Below are positions 19,158 to 27,775 of a DNA stretch of 64,000 nucleotides, piece by piece; position 1 is the first letter of the stretch, and every line of letters begins with the position of its first letter. The position numbers and the translations under genes were made by a program. The stretch is from Torulaspora globosa (taxonomy: Eukaryota; Ascomycota; Saccharomycetes; Saccharomycetales; Saccharomycetaceae): positions 372,001 through 436,000 of the forward strand of contig NC_050732.1 in NCBI RefSeq assembly GCF_014133895.1, in the 5' to 3' direction. The notes beneath the pieces are model-generated. The model ran no database searches and had not been told where the DNA came from. It saw only the letters and a program-made list of their open reading frames with translations.

Positions 19158-20105
19158 TCATTTCTCATCATCCTCCACACGCACGATCTTTTCAGAGGTC
19201 TCGACCTGTGGTTTGCCATCGTCTGCGGGAGTCAGTTTGCTTTGAGATTTGACAAGCACCGTGCCGTTATCGTAGTATGTCTTTGTCTTCTTCATTTCGT
19301 TTTGGCCCTCTGGCGTGTAAGTGTATGTCACATACTCAGAAGTGCCAATAACCCTCTTTTCCTTATCGTCAGGACGGCGCTCAGTTTCGATCATAAAGTC
19401 CTCTGGTGTCGCGGGAACGGGCTTGTCCTTCGCTGCTGCAGCCTGCTTGTCCCTTCGCTCACGAATCAGCTGGTTCATGTGGCTCTTCCACGTCAAATAC
19501 CCTGTGTACTCCGGGAAGAACAGTCCAAACTTGTGTGCGTGATCGTTTTCGGCCTTCTCCTTGGTCAAAATAAATGGCAGCTGGTCTTTCTGGTCAGCGA
19601 GTCTTTTGCTAACCTCCTTCTCGGGGAACAGACATCTCCACCAGCCCTTGGTATTCCACACTGAGAGCCCTCCCACTTGATTACATTCCGTGAACTGCAG
19701 CTCAGTCGGCGTTCTGTAGTTGAAAAGCCCGGTGACACCTTGAGCCACAATCTCCTCAGAAGTGAACGGGTCGTCCATCAAGTATTTGATCCTTCTCGGA
19801 TTCCCATAACCACCTGGTAATCCAAAAGCGTCCAGTAGAGACCCGACCGCATCGGATGCGCTCATCGCAAAGTTCTCCCAGACATCTCGCTCCTTATGGT
19901 TTTGCAAACCAGAGATGTCACGTAGAAACTTATCAGGATTCTCCACGGCATCAGACCACAGTGAGGATGAGTCCTTCCAAATCGAAGACATCGAATCAGA
20001 AATTGATCCTACTTTATCCGCCACAGGACCGGCCAGTTCGTCCTCCAGGATCCTCTGGTTCACCTTATCGATATTCTTATCTTCAGAGCCACCGAATAAA
20101 CCCAT
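19158..20105 (-). CDS. MPM1: Mitochondrial peculiar membrane protein Mpm1
   Basis: This 315-residue protein is called Mpm1 from position (between PAF1 and DPB3/DLS1, as YJL066C in the pre-duplication order) and from overall character. In S. cerevisiae Mpm1 is a mitochondrial membrane-associated protein of 252 residues with no firm biochemical role. It starts MGLFGGSEDK and has a Trp-rich middle (WKDSSSLW, GGLSVWNTKGWWRCLF). A charged Lys/Glu/Thr-rich tail includes repeated TYTYTPEG and KTKTYYDNGTV segments. No obvious cleavable presequence or strong membrane helix is visible. It is about 60 residues longer than the S. cerevisiae protein, mostly in the charged tail. Confidence 0.75.
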   Translation of the reverse strand: MGLFGGSEDKNIDKVNQRILEDELAGPVADKVGSISDSMSSIWKDSSSLWSDAVENPDKFLRDISGLQNHKERDVWENFAMSASDAVGSLLDAFGLPGGYGNPRRIKYLMDDPFTSEEIVAQGVTGLFNYRTPTELQFTECNQVGGLSVWNTKGWWRCLFPEKEVSKRLADQKDQLPFILTKEKAENDHAHKFGLFFPEYTGYLTWKSHMNQLIRERRDKQAAAAKDKPVPATPEDFMIETERRPDDKEKRVIGTSEYVTYTYTPEGQNEMKKTKTYYDNGTVLVKSQSKLTPADDGKPQVETSEKIVRVEDDEK

Positions 20106-20224
20106 TCTGCAATAAGCGTCTCTGTAAGTGATGAATACAAGATACCGTCTGGCCCTTAGTTCCTTATATGCTTCAGAAGGATCATATCACATGACAACTA
20201 CACACTCTATGGCATACACAGGAA

Positions 20225-20911
20225 TCAGTTGGCTGGTGGTTCATCTTCTTCGCCATGGTCGCTCTGTTCCTCTTCAGAATGGTTCCCATCACCGGGCAAG
20301 TCTGGCACTCGGTTCATCTCTTCGATTTCCTTCAACTGTTCTTCCACCGCGGGATCCTCCACGTCCTCCTCTGCCGAGTCCTGCTCTTCTTCGTCCCCTT
20401 CTTCTCCTTCAGGTTCCACCGTCTTCTCCCGGAACGGAAGGGTTTGTTGCCCTTCAGGCCTTGTCATGTATCTAACCTTGTTCTCCTTGACCAGCGTCCG
20501 GAGGTTCTTGGTCTTTGGTACAACATCTTCGAGGAATAGATAGTTCTCTTTCCTAGCAACACACTCGGACAGATGCTGATAGCTTAGCCGCACGCTCTTG
20601 GAATTACTCGACTTGCTTGACAGGTACGACAGCTGAATCATTTCTTCTGTGAGCGACTGCACAAACAGCTCTGCCGCGAAAGCAACAGCCATGAATGCAT
20701 TTCCCGCGGTCAGTATGTAGTCGGGGTCGCTTTTTGCGATCTTCTTGACTTTGGAGATCGGTAGTCGGGGCTGGGTTCGCTTCAGCTGCTCCATGACTCT
20801 CGTGCATTCACTCGACGGCTGCTCCGCTGCCGTTGGGTTTTCGTCCGGCATTGTATCTTGCTCGTCCACTTGCATTCGATCTTCCACCTTGTCTGCGACA
20901 TTCTCCGCCAT
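20225..20911 (-). CDS. DPB3: Histone-fold subunit, single ancestor of Dpb3 and Dls1
   Basis: This 228-residue protein has a CBF/NF-Y type histone fold at about residues 46-135, beginning RTQPRLPISKVKKIAKSDPD and continuing AGNAFMAVAFAAELFVQSL. A long acidic C-terminal tail of D and E follows. In S. cerevisiae the WGD produced Dpb3 (201 residues, DNA polymerase epsilon) and Dls1 (167 residues, ISW2 chromatin remodeller), both partnered by Dpb4. One gene here suggests one subunit serves both complexes; this is inference. It diverges from PPS1 across about 375 bp. The length and acidic tail look more like Dpb3. Confidence 0.88.
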   Translation of the reverse strand: MAENVADKVEDRMQVDEQDTMPDENPTAAEQPSSECTRVMEQLKRTQPRLPISKVKKIAKSDPDYILTAGNAFMAVAFAAELFVQSLTEEMIQLSYLSSKSSNSKSVRLSYQHLSECVARKENYLFLEDVVPKTKNLRTLVKENKVRYMTRPEGQQTLPFREKTVEPEGEEGDEEEQDSAEEDVEDPAVEEQLKEIEEMNRVPDLPGDGNHSEEEQSDHGEEDEPPAN

Positions 20912-21287
20912 CTTCAGTGATTACAGGATCTACAGCTCTATATTCAATGGTCCTACGGGTTTTCCACGCAAACTGCTCAACAAAGTGTCCAAAAAAGGTC
21001 GTTCTTTGCGGAAACCAGCTCAATTCAATCCAAGGTAGCTTACAGACCACCAAATAAACCTCCAATGGCACTGTTATGGGCTCTTTAGCCTGTTAGCCGA
21101 TTTCTCTTTTGGCTGTCATTTTTCTGCCAAGCTTAAAGGTCGTCGCTCTTAAGGAGCCATCGAGTTTAACCTTTGAGATCGAAATTCCAGAGTTTATAAA
21201 GCATACTGAGGCGATCTGAAGTGGCTGAATCTTGGTTAGTACTGGATTATTGTGGTACTGCTGGTACAGGAAGCTTCCTGTCGCAAG
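20912..21287. other. Divergent intergenic region DPB3/DLS1-PPS1
   Basis: About 375 bp of shared upstream region. Open frames here (for example codons in frame with PPS1 back to GTG at 21252) have no ATG. A TACTAAC-like sequence on the minus strand near 21235 has no matching intron context. I see no specific regulatory motif. Confidence 0.45.
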
Positions 21288-23768
21288 ATGTGTGATTTTT
21301 CTGCTGTACAAAGAAGTTCTTCCAAGAGACAGAATACTGGTGATGATTGTGGCCTGGGATCGATCCAGATCAAGAGACATGATTCAGAAAAGGGTTCTAG
21401 CGACCTTGGAACATTGCAATTCAATGGAATTTCAGCTGGAGAACTTTGCGATCGTTTGAGGTCGCACCTTTCAACCCCACTGCCTGCGTGCGATCAAATG
21501 TTTCCGTGGCTACACAGTTATTCGACATCGGCACCGCCTAGCTTTCCGAGTGCCGTTTCCATTGTACGTTCACAGCCAATGTGTGAAGGCTGGATTCAAA
21601 ATTCTGGTATTCTACGGTGCTCAATGGATCCTCACGACTTCCTGATGAATTGGAGTGCTGAAAAAGCTCAGCCGTTCCATCACTCGGATAGGGCCGCAGC
21701 AGAGCTCATCTTGAAGAACGTGATAAGGGAAGAACTCTCAAAGGTGAATGAGTCAGTAGTAGAGCAAGATCTGAATGATGTGGTTCGCTTATGTTCTCAG
21801 TATGGCGTTTTGCCCTTTCTGATGACAGACGCACTCACTAGGCAGACCTACGCTCTGAAAAAAAGACCTGAGGTATCAAACAGTCGCGATGTGGCTGTTA
21901 TTCATGCGCCGAAGCAGCCTGGCTCTTTCAGAAGATTTGATATTCAACCATCGAAGATGGTCGAAATGTCACCAATCATAGTTGTGTACTGCTTTGTCGC
22001 GCAAGATTGCCATGATTTTACCAAGCATCCATGTCAGAGATGCTACCAGCTGGCTAAAGTCTTGAACATTGCTCTGAAGTTGGTTCGGAGGAATTATCCT
22101 GCGGCACAGTTGGCTAGCACGGAAATCAGGATTTTACAGTACTCATCACTTGAAGAGATTCCAAAGTCGCTAATAGGCACGGTGCCCATGAAGTCGTCAA
22201 CTTTGAAGAAACATGCTCCAGAGCAACTCGTATCGCATTTCGATGTCGTATCTTTTAACAACTGGGATAGGGACCTGCTCTACCGTGAGAAGCTGGAGAT
22301 GTCAAAAATGTCTTCTGCCTCGCACGTTGGAAGCTCTGTGTGGTGCGGGAACTCTACTGACTACCAGGTTTATAAGCTGCTAAAGAAATGTCGAAAGGCC
22401 AATAGCATGACCATCCGTGGGCAACCGTCTTCCTCCTTCGAGAGTGGCTCGATCGTGAAGTTGGACAATCTAAAATTCAATCCTGATAAGCTGGATCTTA
22501 TCGACTCGAAATTTTTTGACATACCTGAACCAGAGAGGAACTGGAGTTTGATGATAAGGTGCGTAGAAAGTGTAGGCCTGCCGTCATTAGAGAAATTGTG
22601 GGAGTGTTTTTTAAACGTCTCCCAAAGCGACAGCACAAATCCGGCAGAGATTAGCTTTCCCAGCTCCGGTACTATAACACTCGGTTCTCTTAATATCAAT
22701 CTGGTTAAAATCATTCTCAACACCTGCTACATCATCCATCGAGTGTCTATGCTAAAAAGTAGCGAAATTTTAATGTACTGTTCAGATGGCTACACAGAGA
22801 CTGCCTTTCTATTAGTGTCTTACCTGATATTCTTCTGGGATTTGCCTTTGGAGGAAGTTTTAATAAGACTGCATTGCGAATATCAACGTCCATTTTTTTT
22901 ATTCCATATGGATTTACAGGTATTGGGACATTTACAAACTTTGCTGAGAACTTTCAGCCCTAAGAGAAAAGAGAACCTTCCTTACTACGAAACAAGTGCC
23001 GACAAGGGCTTCGAACCACTTGATATAACTCCGGAGATGTTCAGCAAAATCTTCCTTTTCAGAATACCGCCTGGCTCTGATTTTTCTAACCTTAAGGGAC
23101 CTCTTCCGTCGCGGATTCTGCCGCACATGTATCTGGGATCTCTAGAACATGCTCATTCTCCTGATTTGTTGAAGAAACTTGGCATCAATTATATCGTTTC
23201 CGTCGGGGAACACCTTTCCTGGGCCGAGAGCACTAATTCAAGAAGTAGGGCGTCATCTTCACCAATACTAGCATCGACATCAGCATCAAAAGTGACGGGT
23301 GGCTATCAAGCACGCCCCCGTGGATATACAGTTGAAACTCAAACTAAAGCCAGCCTGCACGATCATAGCGACAGCTCATTCGATATTTTCGAGAAGGACG
23401 ACTTCAAGATTTTGAGAATTATGAACCTAGGCGATAATGGTAAAGATACTCTCACTCATCAGTTGGAACATGTTTTATCCTTTATTGATGATTGCTATAG
23501 AGCAAACGGTAAAGTTTTGGTGCATTGCATGGTCGGGGTGTCGAGATCGGCCACAGTTTGCATAGCGGAATGCATGAAGCGTTTACGGTGTGACGTTTTG
23601 AGGGCTTACTTGTTTGTGAGAGTCAGACGGCTGAATGTCATTATTCAGCCCAATCTTATGTTCATGTATGAATTACTGAAGTGGCAGGAACAACAATTGC
23701 ATCAAAGGGAGATTGATTGGCACATTCTCTGTAGGTCGATATCGGAGCTGAATACGAACTATATCTGA
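21288..23768 (+). CDS. PPS1: Dual-specificity protein phosphatase Pps1
   Basis: This 826-residue protein (807 in S. cerevisiae) is a dual-specificity phosphatase linked to S-phase progression. The first ATG in frame is at 21288; the frame is open back to a GTG at 21252 but has no ATG there. The catalytic P-loop near the C-terminus reads VHCMVGVSRSA, with the nucleophile Cys747 and Arg753. The general-acid region lies in MNLGDNGKDTL. The preceding domain around LPSRILPHMYLGSLEHA begins the DSP fold. A Ser/Ala-rich insert of about 40 residues interrupts it before the acid loop. The long N-terminal part has no recognised catalytic motif. Catalytic residues are intact. It converges with the cysteine-synthase-like gene across 71 bp. 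Confidence 0.92.
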   Translation: MCDFSAVQRSSSKRQNTGDDCGLGSIQIKRHDSEKGSSDLGTLQFNGISAGELCDRLRSHLSTPLPACDQMFPWLHSYSTSAPPSFPSAVSIVRSQPMCEGWIQNSGILRCSMDPHDFLMNWSAEKAQPFHHSDRAAAELILKNVIREELSKVNESVVEQDLNDVVRLCSQYGVLPFLMTDALTRQTYALKKRPEVSNSRDVAVIHAPKQPGSFRRFDIQPSKMVEMSPIIVVYCFVAQDCHDFTKHPCQRCYQLAKVLNIALKLVRRNYPAAQLASTEIRILQYSSLEEIPKSLIGTVPMKSSTLKKHAPEQLVSHFDVVSFNNWDRDLLYREKLEMSKMSSASHVGSSVWCGNSTDYQVYKLLKKCRKANSMTIRGQPSSSFESGSIVKLDNLKFNPDKLDLIDSKFFDIPEPERNWSLMIRCVESVGLPSLEKLWECFLNVSQSDSTNPAEISFPSSGTITLGSLNINLVKIILNTCYIIHRVSMLKSSEILMYCSDGYTETAFLLVSYLIFFWDLPLEEVLIRLHCEYQRPFFLFHMDLQVLGHLQTLLRTFSPKRKENLPYYETSADKGFEPLDITPEMFSKIFLFRIPPGSDFSNLKGPLPSRILPHMYLGSLEHAHSPDLLKKLGINYIVSVGEHLSWAESTNSRSRASSSPILASTSASKVTGGYQARPRGYTVETQTKASLHDHSDSSFDIFEKDDFKILRIMNLGDNGKDTLTHQLEHVLSFIDDCYRANGKVLVHCMVGVSRSATVCIAECMKRLRCDVLRAYLFVRVRRLNVIIQPNLMFMYELLKWQEQQLHQREIDWHILCRSISELNTNYI

Positions 23769-23839
23769 CGCCCAACCCATCCTTTCACATAACTGTGTTA
23801 ACAAAGAATTTATACCTTACGTACATGAGATTTTCGTAG

Positions 23840-24898
23840 TCAATCTAATACAGCATATTTCAAAAGATGATCTGGAATCGAACCGAAAAGATTCTTCTCC
23901 TTCAACCACTTCTTGGACGACACTCTTTCCGCATATTTATGACCAGAGTCACACAATATAGTTACCACATTGGCACCCTCAGGTAACTTTTCTGCGACTT
24001 TACATGCGGCTACGACATTAAGAGCAGAAGTGCCACCTATATAAAGCCCCTCTTCATCGAGCAACCTGTAGATCATGGCGATTGATTCTTCATCTGGAAC
24101 GAATACCGCTTCATCGATTAGTTCAACGGATGCTTCCAAGTTTTTGGTGATTCGACCTTGACCGATGCCTTCAGTGAATGAAGAGCCTTTGCGATCTAGA
24201 GTACCTTGTGTGACATACGAGTAGATCACAGATCCCGGCGGATCTGCAGCAACCAGTTGACATTTCCCGTTGGTAGCTTCCTTCAAATAGCGCCCCACAC
24301 CTGTCAAGGTGCCTCCCGTACCAGTAGAACAGGTGAAAGCATCGCACGACAGGCCATTCTGCTTCAATTGCTCGTAAATTTCAGGACCCGTAGTGTAATA
24401 ATGTGCTTTCCAGTTTGCTGGATTGTCGAATTGATCAGTCCAGACCGCATTTGGGAGTCTAGCAGCATGGTCCCTCGCTCTGTTGTTGAAGTTTAGTGGA
24501 TCGCTAACAGGACACACCGGAACAGGATGCACTTCTGCCCCAAGGAATTTCAGTAGATTGATCTTAGAGGCGGATTGAGTGTTTGGCATGTAGAAAATAG
24601 ACTTATAGCCACGGGCTCTTGCGATATGGGCTAGCCCAATGGCTGTGTTGCCCGCAGAGCCCTCAACAATAGTCGGATTGGGCTTATTAGGGTCAATTTG
24701 CCCGAGTCGCTCGGCTTCTTTTATCAAATAGAGCGCAGCTCGATCTTTCACTGATCCACCTGGATTTTGCAACTCCGATTTCCCCCATATGTTCCTTCCC
24801 AGCTGTTCAGACAGCTTAGTCAATTTGATAAGTGGAGTGTTACCGATAGCATCGGCCAAACCATTGAAAGCAACTACCGGGTTTTTCACCAGAGGCAT
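23840..24898 (-). CDS. Cysteine synthase-like PLP enzyme (MCY1/YGR012W or Cys12 family)
   Basis: This 352-residue fold-type II PLP enzyme belongs to the O-acetylserine sulfhydrylase / cystathionine beta-synthase family. Lys51 in NPGGSVKDR is the PLP Schiff-base lysine. The substrate loop reads [10 protein letters not shown] (79-88), the phosphate cup TGTGGT (191-196) and the PLP-nitrogen serine DSGHKYAER (316-324). All are intact. The start is the only ATG; a stop lies nine codons upstream. No N-terminal membrane anchor or presequence is evident. The nearest S. cerevisiae relative I know is Mcy1 (YGR012W, chromosome VII), which is not a neighbour of PPS1 or MRPL8. This may therefore be a relocated orthologue or a second family member. 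Substrate (O-acetylserine or another) cannot be told from sequence. Confidence 0.85.
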   Translation of the reverse strand: MPLVKNPVVAFNGLADAIGNTPLIKLTKLSEQLGRNIWGKSELQNPGGSVKDRAALYLIKEAERLGQIDPNKPNPTIVEGSAGNTAIGLAHIARARGYKSIFYMPNTQSASKINLLKFLGAEVHPVPVCPVSDPLNFNNRARDHAARLPNAVWTDQFDNPANWKAHYYTTGPEIYEQLKQNGLSCDAFTCSTGTGGTLTGVGRYLKEATNGKCQLVAADPPGSVIYSYVTQGTLDRKGSSFTEGIGQGRITKNLEASVELIDEAVFVPDEESIAMIYRLLDEEGLYIGGTSALNVVAACKVAEKLPEGANVVTILCDSGHKYAERVSSKKWLKEKNLFGSIPDHLLKYAVLD

Positions 24899-25072
24899 CC
24901 TGAAGTCCCAGCTCCTATTTCAATCCAATAAGCTTCCTATCTGGATCTTTATGCCAGAGATTCAACCGGCTGGGGCATTGAAGTTAGTCACTTGTTCGCG
25001 CGAAAGCACTATAATAGGCGATCACCAACGTTGTGATTTATATACAAGGATTAACTAACATCATCTGAATAT

Positions 25073-25810
25073 TCAAGGAGCCGGTGCGAAGTCCCTGACT
25101 GGCCTCTGGCTCACGAATGCGTAGCCCCCGTTTTTCTTGCCCTTCTTAGTGGCAGACGAGCCTGGTCCCTGCATTTGCTCCAGCAGGACGTCTACTACGC
25201 CCGTCTCTATGGTCTCATTCCACTCTTCTCCCTGGTGCTCTTTCAGAAAGCGTCTGACGGCGAGAATCTCCGATCTCAGCTGCTCTGGCGTCTTGCCCAC
25301 GAGCATTTTCTTCAGACTCTTCAGCGTGAGCGAGCTGTACGGCTTGTGGCAGCTCTCGTCATGCATGGTGTTCTTCACCAGCAGCCACAGCTTCATGTTT
25401 CCTCTGTTGAAATTGCCCTCGGAGTCTATCACCGGTGTGTTCACCAGCTCCAGGACAGACTGCTTCGCCTTGTCGCCCAGTCTGCGCTCCAGATGCAGCA
25501 CTCTCGTGTAGCCACCGTTCCGGCCCACATAGTTGGGAGCTATCTCCCCCAGCAGTCTCCCCATCAGCTTGGAATTGTCGCCAGCCAAAAACAGTCTCGA
25601 TTGGATCTCCGAGCGCAGCGGAGACGAAGGATTCTCGTTAACCTTCTTGGCCCAGCTGATCACCCTCTCGGCAAGTCTGGATGCCTCCTTACACTTCTCA
25701 TGTGTCGACACGATGCTGCCATGTTGCAGCAATTGCGTAACCATATTCTTCAAAAGCGCATCCCGGTGCGGCTTTGTACGCGACAGCTTACGAGCCAGTC
25801 CAACAGTCAT
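25073..25810 (-). CDS. MRPL8: Mitochondrial large-subunit ribosomal protein bL17m
   Basis: This 245-residue protein is the mitochondrial bL17 of the 54S subunit (Mrpl8, about 238 residues in S. cerevisiae). The start is set at MTVGLARKLSRTKPHRDALL because the family begins exactly there. The open frame extends 32 codons upstream to an ATG at 25906, but that extension (acid-containing, Gly/Ser-rich) has no counterpart. The conserved bL17 core includes LLKNMVTQLLQHGSIVSTHE, EAPNYVGRNGGYTRVL-like residues at about 90-105 (read here as EIAPNYVGRNGGYTRVL) and VLELV. A lysine-rich C-terminal tail follows. It diverges from COA3, as YJL063C and YJL062W-A do. Confidence 0.92.
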   Translation of the reverse strand: MTVGLARKLSRTKPHRDALLKNMVTQLLQHGSIVSTHEKCKEASRLAERVISWAKKVNENPSSPLRSEIQSRLFLAGDNSKLMGRLLGEIAPNYVGRNGGYTRVLHLERRLGDKAKQSVLELVNTPVIDSEGNFNRGNMKLWLLVKNTMHDESCHKPYSSLTLKSLKKMLVGKTPEQLRSEILAVRRFLKEHQGEEWNETIETGVVDVLLEQMQGPGSSATKKGKKNGGYAFVSQRPVRDFAPAP

Positions 25811-26192
25811 CCTAGCAAACACCGAATCCGAACCAGAACCAGCACCACAACCTTGCCAATGGCTTTCAAACTGCTGCTCTAAGTACTGATGAAATTTCGT
25901 AGTCAATCAAGAGGTGCTATTAGAGATCATTACATACGACCGCATAACCACTACTTAAACCGTTCAACGGCCCAAGACCGTCGGTATGACGGCCAGAGGT
26001 GTTCTTACGCGCCATAAGTCGTCAATTGGCTTTATATAGCTGCTCTTTGGGCTCCGAACGCTGTCTTTTCTGCGATTTTAGCCTTGTTCCTGTATAAGAG
26101 ATGGCCTACAAGGGCTTGAAAAAGCCATCAGACTTTGCAGCTCACAGACAGAAGAGCATAGAAAGAGCAGGAATCAATCGGTTGGCGTCGTG
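25811..26192. other. Divergent intergenic region MRPL8-COA3
   Basis: About 380 bp shared by two nuclear genes for mitochondrial proteins. Part is covered by an in-frame but probably untranslated extension of MRPL8 (25811-25906). I see no motif that I can name with confidence. Confidence 0.45.
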
Positions 26193-26459
26193 ATGGTGTT
26201 GGATCCCTCTAAATATCAGGATAGAAGAACATGGAAGATGACCCCAGCGATGATAAGGGCAAGACAGCCCTTTTTCAAAGGTAATATGATTGGACTGGCT
26301 CTACTGGTAGCAGTCACTGGCGGTGTGTACGCCTACACCTACAACTTTTTGCACAGGGATAACGATTTTGCGGATGTGCCCATCCCACCTATCGATGAGA
26401 AGGAGCTGGCGCAGCTGAAGAAGGAGTACGAAGTGCTCAAGGCCAACAGAGACAAGTGA
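26193..26459 (+). CDS. COA3: Cytochrome c oxidase assembly factor Coa3
   Basis: This small 88-residue inner-membrane protein (85 in S. cerevisiae, YJL062W-A) stabilises newly made Cox1 and takes part in Mss51-mediated feedback on COX1 translation. The start is the ATG at 26193; the preceding codon is GTG. The N-terminus faces the matrix and contains TWKMTPAMIRARQPFFKGN. A single membrane span covers about residues 31-50. The C-terminal part has DNDFADVPIPPID and a short charged helix. The gene shares an upstream region with MRPL8. Confidence 0.94.
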   Translation: MVLDPSKYQDRRTWKMTPAMIRARQPFFKGNMIGLALLVAVTGGVYAYTYNFLHRDNDFADVPIPPIDEKELAQLKKEYEVLKANRDK

Positions 26460-26637
26460 GGGAGTTTGGGTGGTTGTGTAGCGCTTTATGTATTGCAGAC
26501 GTGTAAATAAGGTAGGAATGCGCCGATTTCGGTGATCTTGTATGGTGTTCTGTCGCGTAGACGGTACCTCCAAGACATTTAGCAGAACAGACCGTTACTT
26601 ACAGGACGTCGAGTGGGAGACGAGGGAATCAGGCGAG

Positions 26638-27612
26638 ATGAAGGGTACGAAATATACGCTGGAGGACCAGGTGGTGTTGATTAGCGGCGGGTCGCAGGGT
26701 CTCGGTAAACAGTTCGCGGCCAAATACTACAGGGAGACTGTCAACTCGAAGATAATCATAGTGAGCAGAGGCGCAGAAAAGCTGGTATCTGCGGTGCAGG
26801 AGATCACAGATGGCAAAGTGGAGCCGAAAGAGCTGGGTTTCGACGCTGAATGGTCTGACAAGGATAGAATTGGCTACATTCCGTGCGATCTCTCGGATCG
26901 CGAAGACGTGGCTCGTCTGTTCGAGGTGCTAGCGGCCAAGCATATCCAGTTGAGCCAGGTGTTGGCATGTGCTGGCGGGTCTACCCCGAAGCTGTTCAAG
27001 GATCTGACCGATGTGGAGCTCGAGGCTGGGGTGAAGATGAACTACCTTACGGCGCTGTTCCTAAGTCACAAAGTGGCGCAACTATTCCCAAAGTGCCATC
27101 TCGTGCTATTCTCAAGTGAAACAAGCTTCTTTCCCTTCATCGGGTACGCTCAGTATGCCCCTCTCAAGGGCTCTATCAAGTCGCTCACGTCGATCTTGAG
27201 ACAGGAAATGCCAGAGATGAGAATCTCGTGTGTTTACCCCGGAAACTTCGACAGCGAGGGCTATGCTGTCGAGGAAACTACGAAGCCCTCCATAACCAAG
27301 GAGATAGAGGGCGCCTCTGAGCTTATCTCCTGCGAGGAGTGTTGCAACCGGGTTGTTCGCTGGCTGCACCGAGGCTACGACGACATCACTGTCGACTTCA
27401 TTGGCTGGGTCCTCATGAGCACGGACATGGGGCTCAACAAGCACAACAACCAGTCGTTTCTGTGGTTCGTTCAGTTACTCATCGGCACTTTTGCCAACTT
27501 TCTAATCGTCCCAATTTACATGCTAATTTGCTCGAGGAACATCAAAAAATGGCACAAGAGCCAAGACAGAGGTCTGTTGAAGAAACCACACGCAGCGGAC
27601 GACGCTCAATAG
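26638..27612 (+). CDS. TSC10: 3-ketodihydrosphingosine reductase
   Basis: This 324-residue short-chain dehydrogenase/reductase (320 in S. cerevisiae) reduces 3-ketosphinganine to dihydrosphingosine with NADPH, the second step of sphingolipid synthesis at the ER. The nucleotide-binding motif GGSQGLG lies at residues 17-23, just after the YTLEDQVVLI strand. The catalytic serine is in LFSSETS and the YxxxK pair is in YAQYAPLKGS. Hydrophobic segments near the C-terminus fit ER membrane attachment. I chose the ATG at 26638 because the family starts just before the first strand. An in-frame ATG at 26542 would add 32 unmatched residues. In S. cerevisiae this gene (YBR265W) is on the sister block. 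Confidence 0.93.
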   Translation: MKGTKYTLEDQVVLISGGSQGLGKQFAAKYYRETVNSKIIIVSRGAEKLVSAVQEITDGKVEPKELGFDAEWSDKDRIGYIPCDLSDREDVARLFEVLAAKHIQLSQVLACAGGSTPKLFKDLTDVELEAGVKMNYLTALFLSHKVAQLFPKCHLVLFSSETSFFPFIGYAQYAPLKGSIKSLTSILRQEMPEMRISCVYPGNFDSEGYAVEETTKPSITKEIEGASELISCEECCNRVVRWLHRGYDDITVDFIGWVLMSTDMGLNKHNNQSFLWFVQLLIGTFANFLIVPIYMLICSRNIKKWHKSQDRGLLKKPHAADDAQ

Positions 27613-27682
27613 GCCAGACGGCCGAGTATTTGAGCCTTCACTGTTCATCATGTGATGGTTATAGAGTGTCTTTTTTACCAAT

Positions 27683-27713
27683 GCGATGAGATGGAAATAC
27701 TTAGTGAAAATTT
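27683..27713 (+). promoter_or_regulatory. REI1: PAC and RRPE-like motifs upstream of REI1
   Basis: A perfect PAC element GCGATGAG lies at 27683-27690. The RRPE-like TGAAAATTT lies at 27705-27713. They are 86 and 63 bp before the REI1 ATG, the usual position in ribosome-biogenesis promoters of yeasts. Confidence 0.75.
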
Positions 27714-27775
27714 GACTAATGAGCCTGAAAAGTTGATGGAATAAGTGTTATAGTAGCCCAAAGAGTCCCGTCATC

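Noticed and set aside
25175..25882. 235-codon open frame antisense to MRPL8
   Set aside because: It is a shadow of MRPL8 codon usage (Gln/Leu/Arg-rich translation) with no family match.
26542..26637. In-frame ATG extension of TSC10
   Set aside because: The 32 extra residues have no counterpart in the family, which begins right before the first Rossmann strand.
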